A stretch of DNA of 64,000 bases from Toxotes chatareus (taxonomy: Eukaryota > Chordata > Actinopteri > Toxotidae). Shown here in pieces: positions 37,101-52,100 of the stretch (within the stretch, counting starts at the first letter, position 1; each line of letters starts with the position of its first letter). Both the position numbers and the translations under genes were made by a program. The notes below the pieces were generated by a model that worked only from the letters and a program-made list of their open reading frames with translations, did no database searches and was not told where the DNA came from. The stretch is taken from NCBI GenBank assembly GCA_016801885.1, contig CM028899.1, positions 16,197,501-16,261,500 on the forward strand, written 5' to 3'.

Positions 37101-40100
37101 GTGTCCTGTCGCTCCAGTCGGATTTCCTTTAAAGTTATCCTTTATCGCAGGGTTTACTGGGCGCAAGAAAGAGCCGTGAGGCTGAACGCAGTGCAGAGTG
37201 CCGCGATATTATTTTACCCGAGTCATTTTAGTGTTTAGTGGTTGGGAGTGTGGGGATGATTTCCACCAATGAATCTGCTGGGTTGGGCTTTCACCAGACC
37301 AATCAAACTCTCCGGTGCTCCTTCTGCAGCCCTGTGCTGTTGTCACACACGAGCTGAATTATTGATACATATCTGTGCTTTTCTCTCTGCTTGTGTTTTT
37401 ACATGCTGTATAGACAGACCTTTACACGACAGACAAAAAATCAGGTGACATTATGGTTTGTAAGAGACATGCTTTTTTTTTTTTTTTTTTTTGCTGAAAT
37501 GACACTTGGATTAATAGAACTGCGTAAAAATAAATTGACATAATATGGGTTTACATTATCACAACGCGAGATGAAGCAAATGCAAATGTGTTAGACATTA
37601 AATTTGATGGATTTGAAGATGTAAAAAAAAATATCCTTCTGTTGTGCAGAAGAACTTTTGTGTGGAGATTATGAATTATTAGTCATATAGGGAAGGGTTT
37701 TAAACCAATAATAATCCTGATAATAGATAAGATGAAAGATCTGCACCTTTATCCCAGTGGCATTGCTTTTATCACAGCACCTTCTCCAACCTTTGTTAAT
37801 TCGAGCTGTTCATTTTTTTTTTTTTTCTAAAGAGGAATTCAGACAGAGGCCTGTGGTTTTTATTCTCATTTATTCCTTTTGAAAAGCTATTACATGTGGC
37901 GGCTTCACACCTTCTCTCCAGGTAAATGAATTTTTCATCAGGTGAAATTATGGGTTTGAGACAGATTCCTATCACTTTAATTGACTGCACCGAATTCAAT
38001 AAGAAAATTAAAGCAAACAGGCAAATGTGTTTTTTTTCCCCCCTCTCCACATCAAACGACACAACAGAGTAATAAGTGCGTGCGCCAGAGGCTGAATTCA
38101 TTAGAAGCCTGAAATGTTGAGGGTTACTTCAAATGACGGCACACCCTGCGCAGCCTCCGCCGTGCTGCTTTCTGACACTAGTTGGCGCATTTGCCTTTTC
38201 AATCGCTGTCAGCTCAGACAGTCACAGGCAGACATTTCACATCTGCAGAGGAGAGGAAACTTTTGATGTGTGCTCTGACAGAGTCGGAAATCTGAATTAA
38301 TTTCAACTGTAGTCGAATAAGCTCAACGAATTACATTTGTGAGGCGTTTTTTTTTTTTGTCGTTTAAAGACGCGCAGGAGACAAATATGACACCCCCCCT
38401 CTCACCCAACACCTACATTTATGTTTTTGCCTGAATCACAATAAACTTAATAATTATTGAGAAATGAAATTTTTATAAAGGCACTGACAGTTATTCGTTT
38501 GATGACCGCACACTGAGGCCACGCGATGGATTACAGTTAACATCTTCATCTCTAAATACAGCATTCAGAGACTTGGTTTATTCGCTGGTTTTTGTCTTTT
38601 ACTGTAAATGCATGAGTGTTTTCTTAAACATAAAATATATGTTTTATAAGTTTAGCTTGCTAGGTGAGCACTGATAGTTTATTATTGATTAGGATCGTTT
38701 ACATTTTTTTTTTTTTAAGATTTTGCGACCTGATTGGTGCAGAAATTAATTTAAAAAATTCAGTTTGATTAAAAGAAAAATAGACAAACAAATAAAACGG
38801 CGCAAAACATTATAAAATAAACAGTGAGTCAGGGACATTGGTTATTTTTAAAAATATGAACAAATATTGAACAAGTCATCTGGATTTTCATTTAAGCGCA
38901 TTTTTTAATTTTATTTATTTATTTTTTTTGCTTTCAATCAATCGATGTCTCATTTTCATAATAACACATTTTATTTTCGTGTGCGCGTGCCCCTGCGTGT
39001 GTGTGGCGGTTTTGAAGTTGTTTACTTGCATGAGAATAAATGAAATGCAGTTAAGTGGCGCAACGAGTCATCGGAGTGGCTTCAGATTTTCCCACAGTTT
39101 CCCCCTAACGCACTGATCCAAGTCAGAGAGACTGAGAAGGATGAAGAGGAGAGATTTACAAAAAAAGAATGAATGAATGAATGAATGAAGTAACTAATTA
39201 CTAATAGATAGATAGATGGATGTTATAGCTGTGGGATCAAACCTGGCCACAAAAATCAGGATGTCATATGTGATGTGTCAGAGCAGCATGAATCCTTAAA
39301 GAAAAAAAATCTAGACAGTTTATATTTAGTATATCATACCTGTATCAGAATGATCTGCTCTGGGAAACATAGGCTAAACATTAGTTCTATAGACCAAAAA
39401 AATCAAATCTACATAAAACTTCTCTGTTTCTCTCTTGAAAATTTTTTTTAGTTTCATCTTTCTTTCTTTCTTTCTTTCTTTTTTTTTTGTTTTTTTTTTG
39501 GAGTGCCTCCTTCCTTTGTGGCCACAGAAATATTCACCTATAAGCTTGTTTAACACGCTGACACTCCTCCTTTGTGTTTGCTTGTGTTTCTGGCTGGTGA
39601 TCTAAGACAGTTGTTCAGTGGGTTGTGGGGACTCAAGGGAGTCAACAGCAATTTAAAAACAAAATAAATAAATCTTGCTATTTAATTTCTACAAATTAGA
39701 AATTAGACCAGTCAATGAAAGAAAGAATATTCAAATCATAAAAGTAAAGGCAATTCAGAGCAGACAACCACAGAAATCTTCCTGGGCACAAGGTTTTTGA
39801 CTTGAAAATGCAGGACAGCCCCAAAATCGCTCCATGTCCCAGCAGCAGCTGAATCTCTACAATCCTAACTACAAAAAAAAAATCACCTCTGATCAGATCA
39901 CCTATCATGCAGCCTCTATTTTGAGTAAAGCTCAACTGGGACAGTGACAATGCCAGTGATATTTTAGTCGTCCTCCTGCCCTAGTTCATTATTAATATGT
40001 GACCACACGCCCCAGCCATACCCCGCTCAGCTGTAATGTGCGCCCCGGGCGCCTGTCACATTTAGACCTCTGCATTTCAACATGCAGTTTCTACAGTTTC

Positions 40101-43100
40101 AGCCGCACAGGCATTGAGGACAGAGCCCGTCGTGCCCCTGAACGATTTTTAATGATCCGGGTGGGTTGAGCCTGAAATCAAGACAGAACTCCTGGAGGAC
40201 ATGTGAAACCCCGGACCCACCTCAAATAGGCCTCAGCATATGATTCTTACCACTCAAGAATGAAAAGAAAATGGATCCTTCAGATATAAATCAAGAAATC
40301 ACATCGTTGTTTACTGATGGGTTACTCTGTGAAAGCTTGTGATTGATATACCCCTATGTTCACTGTGGTACCAGAAAATGCGCTTAAAGAAACTTTTCTA
40401 CAGCACCTATCACTTCTAAATGGGCCATTTATGACTCAAGAGAAACCAAAATGAATCTACAAAATGAAGTTTAACCAATCACAAAGCTCCCTGAAGCCGT
40501 TACCAAAGAACTATAAAGATCCTTCCTCTGTGTGTATGAAACTTTAAGTGGAGGCTTAAAGTTGTACTTTAAGTTTCAGGTGTAATGAGTCAGATTGCAA
40601 AGACTAAGACTAAGAGTGTGTTTACCATTAGCAGAGGAACCAGTGGAAGCCTTTGGGGTCTGTAAACGTATACCTGTTTCTAAATGCCACCCACACTGCT
40701 TTCAGTGCCACTTAAAAGTCACTTTGAAGACAGCGACAGTCTCAGATACGTTGAGATCTCTTTAAGGTTTTTGATTTTTTTTTTTTTTTAACTGAATATG
40801 ATCTATTAGCCTGTGTAAACTCCCCAGCTATTTTCAGACATGCACACATAAGCCCTTGGATGGGTAGCTATTCATTTGGAAAAGGGGGCTATGGGGGCAA
40901 TTAGAAATAGTTTGAGGTTCAGCGATGACATAAGACAAAGATTTCTATCTTTAGAGGAGCTGTGGCGGTCACACATTTCTGTACATTCACAAATTACAGG
41001 GCAAGCTTTGGCCCTCAACCCACCGAATGCATTCCTTCCGAAAAGTGTCTGCTCGAATTTCAGCCGGGGTTTCTGCTCAGTGGAAATATGAGTGTTCTGA
41101 ATGGACGACTTCTATGAAATGGAGTTTTATTCCTCTCGGATTAAATTAGCTCTACTTTGGGGCTTGGGGTATTTTTTTGTATGAATGATGAATTCTGCGG
41201 TGGCTGTGGAACGCTGGGCTTGTTTACCGTTCCCTCCCTTTTTTTTTTTTTTTTTTTTTTTGGAAACATAGCTTGCTATGAAATGGACTTTTTCTGCTTG
41301 ATATGACAGGAGTGTCTGTGATTAGACTTCCAAGCATGATGTAAGTCACCAAAGCCATTTGTGCCAGTCCCCTCAAAGCCAAATCATATTCTAGCGTCGA
41401 GAGTGTTTATATACACAAGTATATGGAGAAACTTTTAAACAACAGTGAGTGGGTACAGACTGTTTGGGTTTTGGGCTCCTGCTGCTCTGATGCCTGATTC
41501 TCTCTCAAATTTTGATTACATAATGTGTCAGCACATCACAATTGGTGGTCATTTTTGTCCATTTTGATGTTCAGACAAGAAAATAGGAAACACATTGAAC
41601 AATTTTGATCACATAAATTCACGTTAGTTTTTCTCCATCAAGGCTGTCTGTGTTAGTTTTAATGAGCACTGGAATTCATTTGGGCACTCCTGCTTTGTTT
41701 TCTCCTAATGACCCTAAAAAAACGTTATTTTTATTTTAACTTTTGCGGTTTACTTTTAAAGTTTCCCTCATGTAGTGTTTTAGATATCCAGTAACTCATG
41801 AGAGTGTCAGGTCCCAATTTCAGATCCTTGAAGGCCTTTAGAGTATACATTATCCTAAAAGTGATGAAGAGGATGGTGACATTTCCAAACCCAGCAGCTA
41901 ATTACTATGTAAGTGCGATGAGCTGAGATGCGGCAGTCACCAGAGGAGACAATAAGCACATTCATTTCATGCATCTTTAATACACTGCTTACATTTTATA
42001 AAAGGTGCGGAGCAGAGCCAAGGCTTATTAAAGCCCTGTGAATCAATTGAGCACCACAATGGCTGTTGGGGGACGACTCCAACTATGTTTTTATTTCTGT
42101 CTGCTGCATGTTAATGGGCTTCTTAAAGACGGCGTTCATTTTCAAACATGCCAAGCGTGTATTTGTCTATTCAACAGATTTTATAGTGAATATGTAATGG
42201 GATTTGCTTGGCTGGGATGTTTCTCAATCCACTAGAGTACAATTGAAAACCTACTTTTCTTGAGTTTTCCCTATTTATGCTATTTTACACTTTAATTTCA
42301 CTAAATATCAGAAGGAAATAATGTACCATATATGCTGCTACATTTATTTGACAGTTAATGTTATTTTTCAGATTACGATTTTACATAAAAAATTGATAAA
42401 TCTTTAAAAAACAATGAATTATTAAAGATTCAACTATTTTTAGCTTTTGGAGTCAGTATCTATGAGCTCAGGTGTCTTATTAATATCTGTTCCACCAAAA
42501 AAGGCAGTTCCCCTTTAAACTTCTCAGACGGTTTCATATATTTGACCGTCCATAAACAATGCAAAAAAAATTGTGTTGCAGACTGCAGTTTTTCTGGTCA
42601 AACACCAGGTTGGAAACCGCTTGACCATGTGAATTGTTAACTAACTCCAAAATGACAAGCCACAACTTTGAAATACTGCTCGTACATTGATTAATCAGTA
42701 TTAACAGTCTAATAAGATCATATATTGTTTGTTAGTGACGGGGCAATCTTTCTGTGCACACAGTACTTATGAGTCTTTAAAGCAACACTATTGTTGATAG
42801 TAGAAATAACACAGTCTTCCTCTTGCCAATTAAAAGTTGAATTCTCCACACTTCATAATTCACGACACTCAGGGGTTTTGCTGCTACAGCCTTTGAGCTT
42901 GTTACACTGTGTTTCATCAGCACTTTCAGTGGCCACTGTTCAGTGAGTTACTCAGTTTGTGTATATTTTGCTGATAATTTCAAGTTTTTACTTACTTTAC
43001 TTTACTAAAATGCTTTTTCTTGTAATGGAGGATTATTACATTGTGGTATTGATACTTAATGTGAATACTTCCTCCACTACTGCTCTTCAGATTTGCTGTG

Positions 43101-46100
43101 TGAGCATAAAACAACTGCATAATCATGACCAAACATACCTCAATTTTTAATACCAGAAAAAAAAAAAAATCAGGACTCACTTCTGTCTTGTTAACAATGA
43201 CCCCAAAAGTCATGAAAGGCGCAGTGAGACGCTCCAGTGGGTTCACTGTGATTGGGGGTTGAGTGTGGTCGGGCCCCCTCCCTGTCCTTTCAGTGGCGGT
43301 TCAATGGCACACACCACACCCGAGGCAGGCAGGGGGGAACTCGCTGTAAACCCCAGTGTCACGGTCGCTCCGCCCTCACATCATCCATCGGGTACACTCA
43401 CCCAACGATGACAGTCAGCAGCCTGTGATGTGGTTCTCAGGCCTGTTTATTCTTTGGAAACCCACTAAAAGTAGCATTGGATGGTAGGCTCACCAAAAGG
43501 CCCCAGTGCTATTATAGGAGCACTTTGGGTTGAGTTTTGATCTGGTGGGATTGTAAATAGGGCCCTGCCTTGCTGCGGAGCACCACTTTTGGGCTATATT
43601 GTTTAGTGTGACCTGAAGGAAGCTTTTTGATATTCAGGGTGATTTGTAACCTGGAACAAAATGTAAAGTCTGAAAATTGATATGACTTGTGGCATTCAGG
43701 GTTGTGTACTTCACAAGGATATCAGTATATGTTTTTCATAATGTTGACGATGATGGACAAAGGCCTAAAAAATGTACCCCATTCTAACTTTTCTTCATTT
43801 TGCTGAAGGAAAGATTGTATTTTTTTCCAGGGTCTTTATTTACCCCAGAAAGTCAGTATAACTTTTAAATCTAAATGAGTCCCATAAATACGTCAACTCC
43901 CCCATTTTTTTCAGTTGTGGTTTTTAGTGTGAGCTATAATCATTTCTCATCTTTCTTTGTCTCTGTGTCTGACTGTCTATTTGTGTGTAACGACACACAC
44001 ACACACAGATCCACATACACACACAAATGCACAGTGTTTCTCTTTCTGGCGAGAGCTTCTGATGCAAGGACGGCAATCTGTAATCTGTAGTAATTGCATG
44101 TTGCAGAAAAACATTTTTCCGCTGTGGTAATCGCTGCAATATGTGCAGTTGCGTTGCCAAAGTGACAGCACCCCCACCCCCTACAGACACACACATGCAC
44201 ACGCAGAAGTGCACACACACACACACGCACACAGTATCCTGACTCACTTGGACTCTACCAAATGTGTCCAGCAAAAATTTGGGAGACTGCTCCCACAGGA
44301 GCGGCAAAGACAAACTGTTGTACTGTGACAAACTTGCGACTGCTAAGCAGCATACAACACACACACACACACACCTGTGGTGCTGTCATGCTAGATTCAC
44401 CTTGTGCAAAAGATTTACAGTTCCTGCCAGTGACAGTTTAACTGCCAGGCAGCCCCGATGCCAGAGCCCTGCCAAAGCCCAGCTGCCACACACAGATCAG
44501 GAGACGAATCTTTCACAGGAGCCACATCAGTTCACTCTCCATGCTCCTGTCTAACAGCTCTCGCACATTGCAAGCAGGTGATGAAATTCCCCTGAGCACG
44601 TCTAATACTAATTCCCTAATAATGCTCATTAAATGAGTCTCAGAGAATTGAGATTTGTCAGAGTTCCTCCTGGTTTGTGGAAGTCGTGGCCACATTAAAT
44701 GCAGGGAGTCTAGCGACGGTCTGTGGCTGAACCATTGGTGCATATTTATCAAACCGTCGTCTACCATTTCACCACTCTGACACCAGCATGTACTCTACTC
44801 TGTTGGACAGCGGTGCAGGTTTGTGAGGTCATCACCACCGTGAGACTGAGGGCAAACTATGGTGTGTAAAAAAACTCTTCTCACTGCCTCAGCAAATAAG
44901 CTCTCTCTCTCTCACTCTCTCTCTCTCTCTCTCTCGCTCTCTTTCTCACTGTCATTGCAGCTCAGCAGCGCCGCACATTAATGATATCATTACCCACTGC
45001 GTCATCACCCCCTTGCTCAACAGAGCCCCAAAATATGTCAGCCCAGTTTGGCTTTCTTACGCTGCCCTCGTCTACGTGTAACCACACACACCTAGCATAA
45101 GGACAAGTAATGCTCAGAGACATTTATAGATACACAGCACAGACACCAAGATTGCAACCAGACTGTGTGTGCAAACCTTTTCCTCTCTGGGCTGCTACTC
45201 TGACTGCTGAAGCCATCCAACCTCCCAGCAGTTGAACTTCCCTGTGTCTCTAATGGAGTCTCTCTGTCAGATCAAACAGCTCACACTGACGAGGAGAGGA
45301 GACAGATCGCAGCGCTGGAAGCCGTTCAGTCTGACAGCCCGAACACGTTTGACTGGCAACGCAGTCTGTGTCTGCTCTTCCATCGCTAGAGATCCCACAC
45401 AAATATAGTAGCGCCACCAGAGAGGGGAAGAGGGGGCGAAGAGCAGGGAGGGGGTAAGGGAGCCCGAGCCTGTCGGCTCAGAAAATAAGTTGTGAGGCGT
45501 CCCTCTCACACAAAAGCAAAGCCCCATAGCTCAAGTCTTTTCTCAAAATGAAATCGCATGTGAGCCGAATATTAGGAAGTACGCATGGCTTCCAGCAACC
45601 ACCAAGCCATTATAGCAGAGCCTGTAAACCACATTTTCACCAGCAGACAATGCCCCTTTGTGCTTGTTGTGTGGCTGTCCCCTCTCTCTGGAACCCAAGG
45701 AGAAGCCCTGCACGTTTAAAATCACTGAGCAGATTAGAGTGAAGATGTGAGGAAAAGTGATGAAGAGGAAGTGTCAGTTTTAGATCTCTGGTTAATTAGT
45801 GGCAGTCATGTCAGGAGGGGCAAGCAGGACAGTCTGCCCTCATTTAGCCCCATGGTGAGCGGGACCTTTGATGCGGTTGCATATGGAATGCTGTTGTTCA
45901 TTCCTCCCTGCAACAAAAGCCACATGTTTTTATTTTTTGAGACTAGGTCCCTGTTACTGTGAAGGAGCACGGTGAGGTATGTAACGTATGAAATGAATGA
46001 CATGAACGTTAACCAACAGAAAGGACCCTGCCAAGTAGGCACAGGGCCAAATGCATTGTTCTTAGCAGCATTATGTGTTTATATTCAAATGGTTTTGAGG

Positions 46101-49100
46101 AGACAAACTTTCCTTTCTCATCCCTGTTGTTTTTTTATTTTTTTTGCATGTATACCGTATATACACTGCTACTGCACATACACATTCAAGCATAGGCTTT
46201 TGTGAACACACACACTACACACATTTCCAGCTTTTCAACCATTGTCATCAGTGTTTGTCCCTTTCAACTCCTTTCATCACAGTTAAGGGACTCTTTCAAC
46301 AGGGGTCATTCCAGGTTCTGTCACACTCATTCAAGTGCAAATGGACTTCAAAGAGCCCCCAAATATTGAATTTGCATTTATTTCCCTCTTCAGAGGGGTT
46401 CAGCCTCCCGAGCACCATCTGACTCACCGCAAAATCCAAGCAGATTTGAGCAGGAACCCAGCGCTGGTTTCCTGACAAGTGTCCATGCCACTTTCCTCTG
46501 CAGACGTGAGACAACTCTTGGAAAGTGCTCAGCTGGCCCTCAGGGCTTTTCGTCGTAAGGAAACAAGGGTGTGGCGACTCTCAGCCTGCAAGCCAAGGAG
46601 CTCAGGAGAGCACTTAGACACGTATTGTCATCCCTCATAAATTTAATCTTTTTGCACAGTAAGTGATTACTGTCATTCATCCCAGTTGATTAGAAATTAA
46701 ATCAGAAGGAAATTAATCATCTTCAAATGTCACCGAGCCTTTCTGCAGCAACTGCAGAGAGTCTGCAACTGCATTGCATGCAGCTCTGTTTCTGTGATTT
46801 CTTTGGGCTCCACTCCCAGTTCTAGATTAAGCAAACCTAATTGGAGGCTAAAACTTATTTTCAATGGAGTCCCTCCATTCAAATCATTGCTTGAGTCAAA
46901 GACTTGGCTTAATTGGAGTCCGGGAAACCACCCCTGTGTCCGAAGTGACTGAATGTTTCCTCTCATCATCCCCATTGCTAATCAGTTGTGGCGTTGCCCA
47001 TGTACAGTTAGCACCCTGGCCACGTGGAGCTAGCATAGTAAGGCAGGACTTTCTCCTCTTTGACTCATAGCCTGAGGCGTCCATTGAGGCTTTGCTGTAA
47101 CTGCACACTAATCCCCTGATTGCTGTGTTTAGGCCCAGCACGTCGCTGCTCCACGTCAAGGCGGCCGCGGCTAACGACGAGCTAATGACACAACGATGAC
47201 AAGGAGTGTTTGTAAACCCAATCAGAAGCCTGGAGTCTGGCTGCCTGGTGATTAGGTTAATCAAACTCTATACTGACTGAATGACTGGCTCGCTGTCTGC
47301 CTCCTATGTCATCACACTGATTAAAGGGGAAAAGTTGTGCTCACGTCCGTCAGGCACTTCTAACACAAACGTCTTTTTGCCAGGTTGGCAGTGTTAGCAC
47401 GGCTAGCTGTCAGGCTATAAAGCGGAGACTTGAGGGGGACTCCCTGTTTAATTGAGGACTAACTTAATTTCAGTGTTATTTTTTGTTTGGCTCATGCTAC
47501 CCTCGCTCCTAGAAGAATACATAATTCTGTAACAACTCACATCTAACACCAGAAATCAAGCTTCTTAGTGCAGTAGATGTCCCTTAACATTTCTACCATT
47601 TCTATGTTAAACGTTTCCCTTTGCAGACAGTGAAGTCAAGCTGTATCTCACAGAGAAGGCTCACTGGTTAGAAACTCTCAGTCCTGTCAGTACAGGTGTT
47701 GTTGTTGTTGTTGGGTTTTTTTTGTTGTTTTGGGGTTTTTTTTTTGTTTTGTTTTGTTTTTTGTTTTTTGTTGTTTTTTAGCATGAGACACAAAGTGGCA
47801 CTTTATAAAATCAAGAAAGCAGTCACTGATATTTTTCAGCTAAGTCCTTTTGCTGTTTAGTCACCATGTGGGTAAATCTGCTGGACTAAGGCATCCGGAG
47901 ACCATATGTTAGTCCTGACCAGCTATTACAGTTAGGTCAGACAGCATTTAGAGGGGAAAAACGTCACGGTCATCATGTTGACATGCACTGGTCCTCTCTG
48001 ACTCAGCAAGGGGAAGAACTCAGGCGGTGCGTGTGTGTGTGTGTAGCCTGTATGTAACAGCAGCAGTGGTGTGCGTGTATACCGTAAAGTTCCCTGTGCG
48101 TCTGTGCTCGTGACAGCAGTGCATGCGACCGTGAGAACGGCATTTGCAGCAGACAGAGTGACCTCACAGCAGACAGGCTGTGGAGAAGAGATGGAAGGGA
48201 CACTTCTGCTGCACAGCTGAGGGGGAATCCCTGGCATAGTGTTTCCTACCGAGCCAATACAGAAGTGAGCAGCTGTAGAGAAAGCTCCCTAAAGTTTACT
48301 TGAGGGCAAAACCTGATGCAACACAGGGATAATAAATCATCTTTATTTACCACAAATATCATTTTAATTCTTGAATATTTTACTTAAAGGAGTAGTTCGG
48401 CATTCTGGGAAACATTCATATTTGGGACAAAATCTGAAGTGTTAACCAATTTTATTGGCGGCGGGGGGTTGTGTGTGGGCTTATTTCTTGGCCAGGCAGA
48501 CACATAAATAGTCAGACGCATAACCACTCATAAAACTGCAAATTGTCATTTTAACTTTTCAGTTTTTGTGCAGATTGAACAAACAAAATGTGATGTGTTA
48601 AACTGTGAGCTTTAGAGGCGCTGCTGGCCAGAATTTTGTTTCCCTTGGACAGAGCAAGGCCAGCTGTTTACCACTGTTTGCAGTCTTTATGCTACTGCTA
48701 ACTGTCTGGTAGCTGGTTCATATTTAAAGAACAGATACCGTATCAGAGTGAATATCAGTCTCCTCTAACTCCTGGCAAGAAAGCCAATAAACATATTTCA
48801 CCAAATGATATAACTATTCTTTCACTTATCTTTTAGTCAAAACATAAATGATGATGCTAAACTCCCACTGCAGTGTTGAGGAGAAAAGCACAATTAGGTG
48901 GCCCATTACCGATGCAGTTAGCAGCACTGTCAGTTATTTGTACCCCCCAATGAATAGTCTTAGAGAAAACTAAAATCCCATTTTTGAAATGCTGTCTCCA
49001 CAAAAATCAATTCCCTGTGGTTAAAGTTATGTTTTAGGGGAGGGAAGAAGCAACCCAAAAACATGTTTTATTGCAGCAACGACAATTAACTGTATGTAAA

Positions 49101-52100
49101 CAAGTTGAGGAGAAAAAAAAAATTCTGGGAAAATAGAGGAAAATAGAGAATCAGAAAACATTTCATAGCCTGCAGCATCTCACATCCTATCATTATCTGC
49201 ATTTTTCCTCCACCGTAATTAAGTTTTTTCTTTATTGCTTATGGGAAGAGGGATAGGCTATAAGGATGTTTTGAGCATGATTAAAGTTGCTCATAATGAA
49301 GTGAAGATTCAGTCTGGAGGATAGATATTTTGTCTGTGAAAAACATTCCTTTTAATCCTTTGATGGTGACAGAATGAGTTCCTCTGGGCCTTAGATCTTT
49401 GCTAAACTTTCACACATGATAAAATAAAGCCCTCCATTCCTCCTGCGTTCCATCTTATAATATAAAAGAAGAGGAGTTGCTGTCTGCTGATATGTTTCTG
49501 AACATGTGGGATCTCCATAAGTTTGAGTCATTTTATGTGCTGCCAACCAGACCCATGCCCGCCCATTAAAGTAATTTGTGGGTTAGAATGCAACTGTAAT
49601 GTTAAAAACAAAAGTGCACAGCAATCGACGTTGTGCTTAGTCACAGGCAATTTTTGCCTTTTCCTTCTTACAGCGACCGAAAGGATGTTGTTGACAACAT
49701 CTGTTTAACGACACAGGGAGGGGTCTAAACAATAAGTCTTCTTCATCTGAGTCAAACCCAGGTCACAGCTCTCGAACTGCAGCCAAAGTTACTGAAAACA
49801 AATCAAACCTGTGATGAAACAAACATTTTATTTCAAGTTTTTACTTTGAATTGTTTGTCTTATTCCAATTTTGCCGAAAACTGCAAGAAAACTCCATATA
49901 CCAGAGTAATTGCTGCATAAATTTAGGTTAATAATACATAAATTAGCTTACAATAGTACTTATGTTTTTTTCTACGATCCCAGCCTTACCATGTAATAAG
50001 CTTTGGGGCTGGCCTGTGGTTTAGGGCGTAGGTTTAAAACAAAATTAAGAAACAGAAAATTGCGAGAAAGGCTTTTCCTTAATTTAGTTGTCCACCGTGC
50101 AGGATGAATGAGATCATGACGAGTCTAATAACAGTGATGTGGATTTAATCATTTTAACGTAAGGGGTTTATATGAAATATTATCAGCTCGTAAGTGAAGC
50201 AAATTAACCGTTAAGAGATGAGTCATAGAAACAGAGGAGCCTCATCCGGTATAGGCATTACTTTAAAAAAAAAAAAAAAAAATCAAGCTAAAGAATTTTA
50301 TATTGTGATCATTTCCACCTCGTTATTCAATTATAAAAGCATTTTCAAAGTCTGCATATTTTCCTGCCAATATGTAGTTTGCTCTCTTTGTGATTCCTTT
50401 TTCACGTCAGATGGTCCCATTTAAAGAACATGGCAAATTTCTTTGACATCACTTGCATCCTATCTGGACGTTTGTGTCTCTCATGCCAATTATTTTCAAC
50501 CACCGCTCTTTAATAATCAAGACTGTAGTACATATCCACTTCTTTTCATCTGAGGATGACCTCAGTGAATCTGTTCAGCACACATCCACCGAGTTCACTG
50601 CTCGCACAGCTGCCATGCACAATCAGATCACAGAGTTTAACATGCAGACTAACTCTGGATGAACTGCGTTAAAGGAGGCTGAGACACCAAGCCGAGTCTT
50701 CTTCCTGCCCGCTTGGCTCTGCCCCAGCTTCAGATCACATTCGCTCCTCGCCGGATGCTGCCTCAGAGCCGACGCACCTCCAGTTTACTTTCCTAAAGAA
50801 TTACAGAAACCCCCTCCAGGAATGTTTGTTGATACAAGTTGCTCAACCTTTCAGAACACTTTTTTTTTCCCTCGTCACAGAAACCTTTACAACATAAATC
50901 CATATTATCAGATTGGCTGAAAAGAATCTGGCCCCTGTGGTTGCTTGCCGACCACCAGAAAATTGTATTTACTACTACACTTAGCACAACTTTAACCTTG
51001 ACCAGCGCAACGCTGAGCACGGTGGTTTGAGCCTGAACTGTACAAGGGCGGAGGCAGGCTTGGGATTAGTCGACCACATAATCAGCACGCCCCTCTGTGT
51101 GCTCTACCTGGAAGCCATTTTACTGGCAACCCCTGAAAGTGTTCCCCATAAAGTCGTGTTGACAGACGGTGAAAACGGCGAGACGGACCAAAAAGTAAAT
51201 AAGTACCTCCAAAAACGTTTACAGCCCTAATCAAGTCCAGAACGTTTCTTCTATCCAATATGCCTTCAGAGTTTTATAAATAGATATTATACTCAGCTAA
51301 ATTGGAGACAGGATTTCGCCGCTCTGTGGCTGTCATGCGTTTTCTATTATTTGCTTTCACTTTAGAATATTGAAACTCTTAATATCTGGTTACAGATTTC
51401 AGCCCGCTCAGCCAGTCTTCATGTTTTGGCGTCACTGTGGGGCCTCACACTCAGCAGGATTTTGAATGAGCTCCAATCAAGCATGTTAATTTAAGAGAGG
51501 AAAAAAAAAATCTTCACCATATGACTTTGTTATTAATAAATTCACCAGAGACCAGCCATGTGTTCTGTTAAATTTATAGTCTTTTTCTTTTTTGAGCTAC
51601 TGTATAGTGCCTTTTTATTTGTCAGTGGTACTGATCTTGAAATTCGTCTTGAGTTTTATCCCTTGTGAATGATTCATTTCAGCCCTGCATGCGTTTAAAG
51701 TGTCTTTTTCTCACACTGTGCATGTGTCTCTCAGGCTTTTCCCTCTGCAACGCTTGTAGAACAAACCAGACCACCTCCCAGAATCCTCCAAAATAACCTT
51801 GCTACAACTGTGGTGATGCATGGCGCGTTTCTCACACACAAGCCCTCACTTCCATTCATGCAGCGCAATAAGCCAAACATATAAAACCATTCCCATACTA
51901 ATAAACCAGAGCCTTTTTCTCTGCCACAAAGGGAGCTGGCTCTGAGGAGCGTAACATTCTAAAAAACGGACCCCTGTATAAAACAGCCTGCAGGCAACAC
52001 GGCGGCCCTTCCAAGTGGAGGGAAATGCGGTGACAGAAACCGAGCCAAGGATATGACCCACCAAACAGCCCCAATCACAGCTGCAATAAACCAGGTACCC

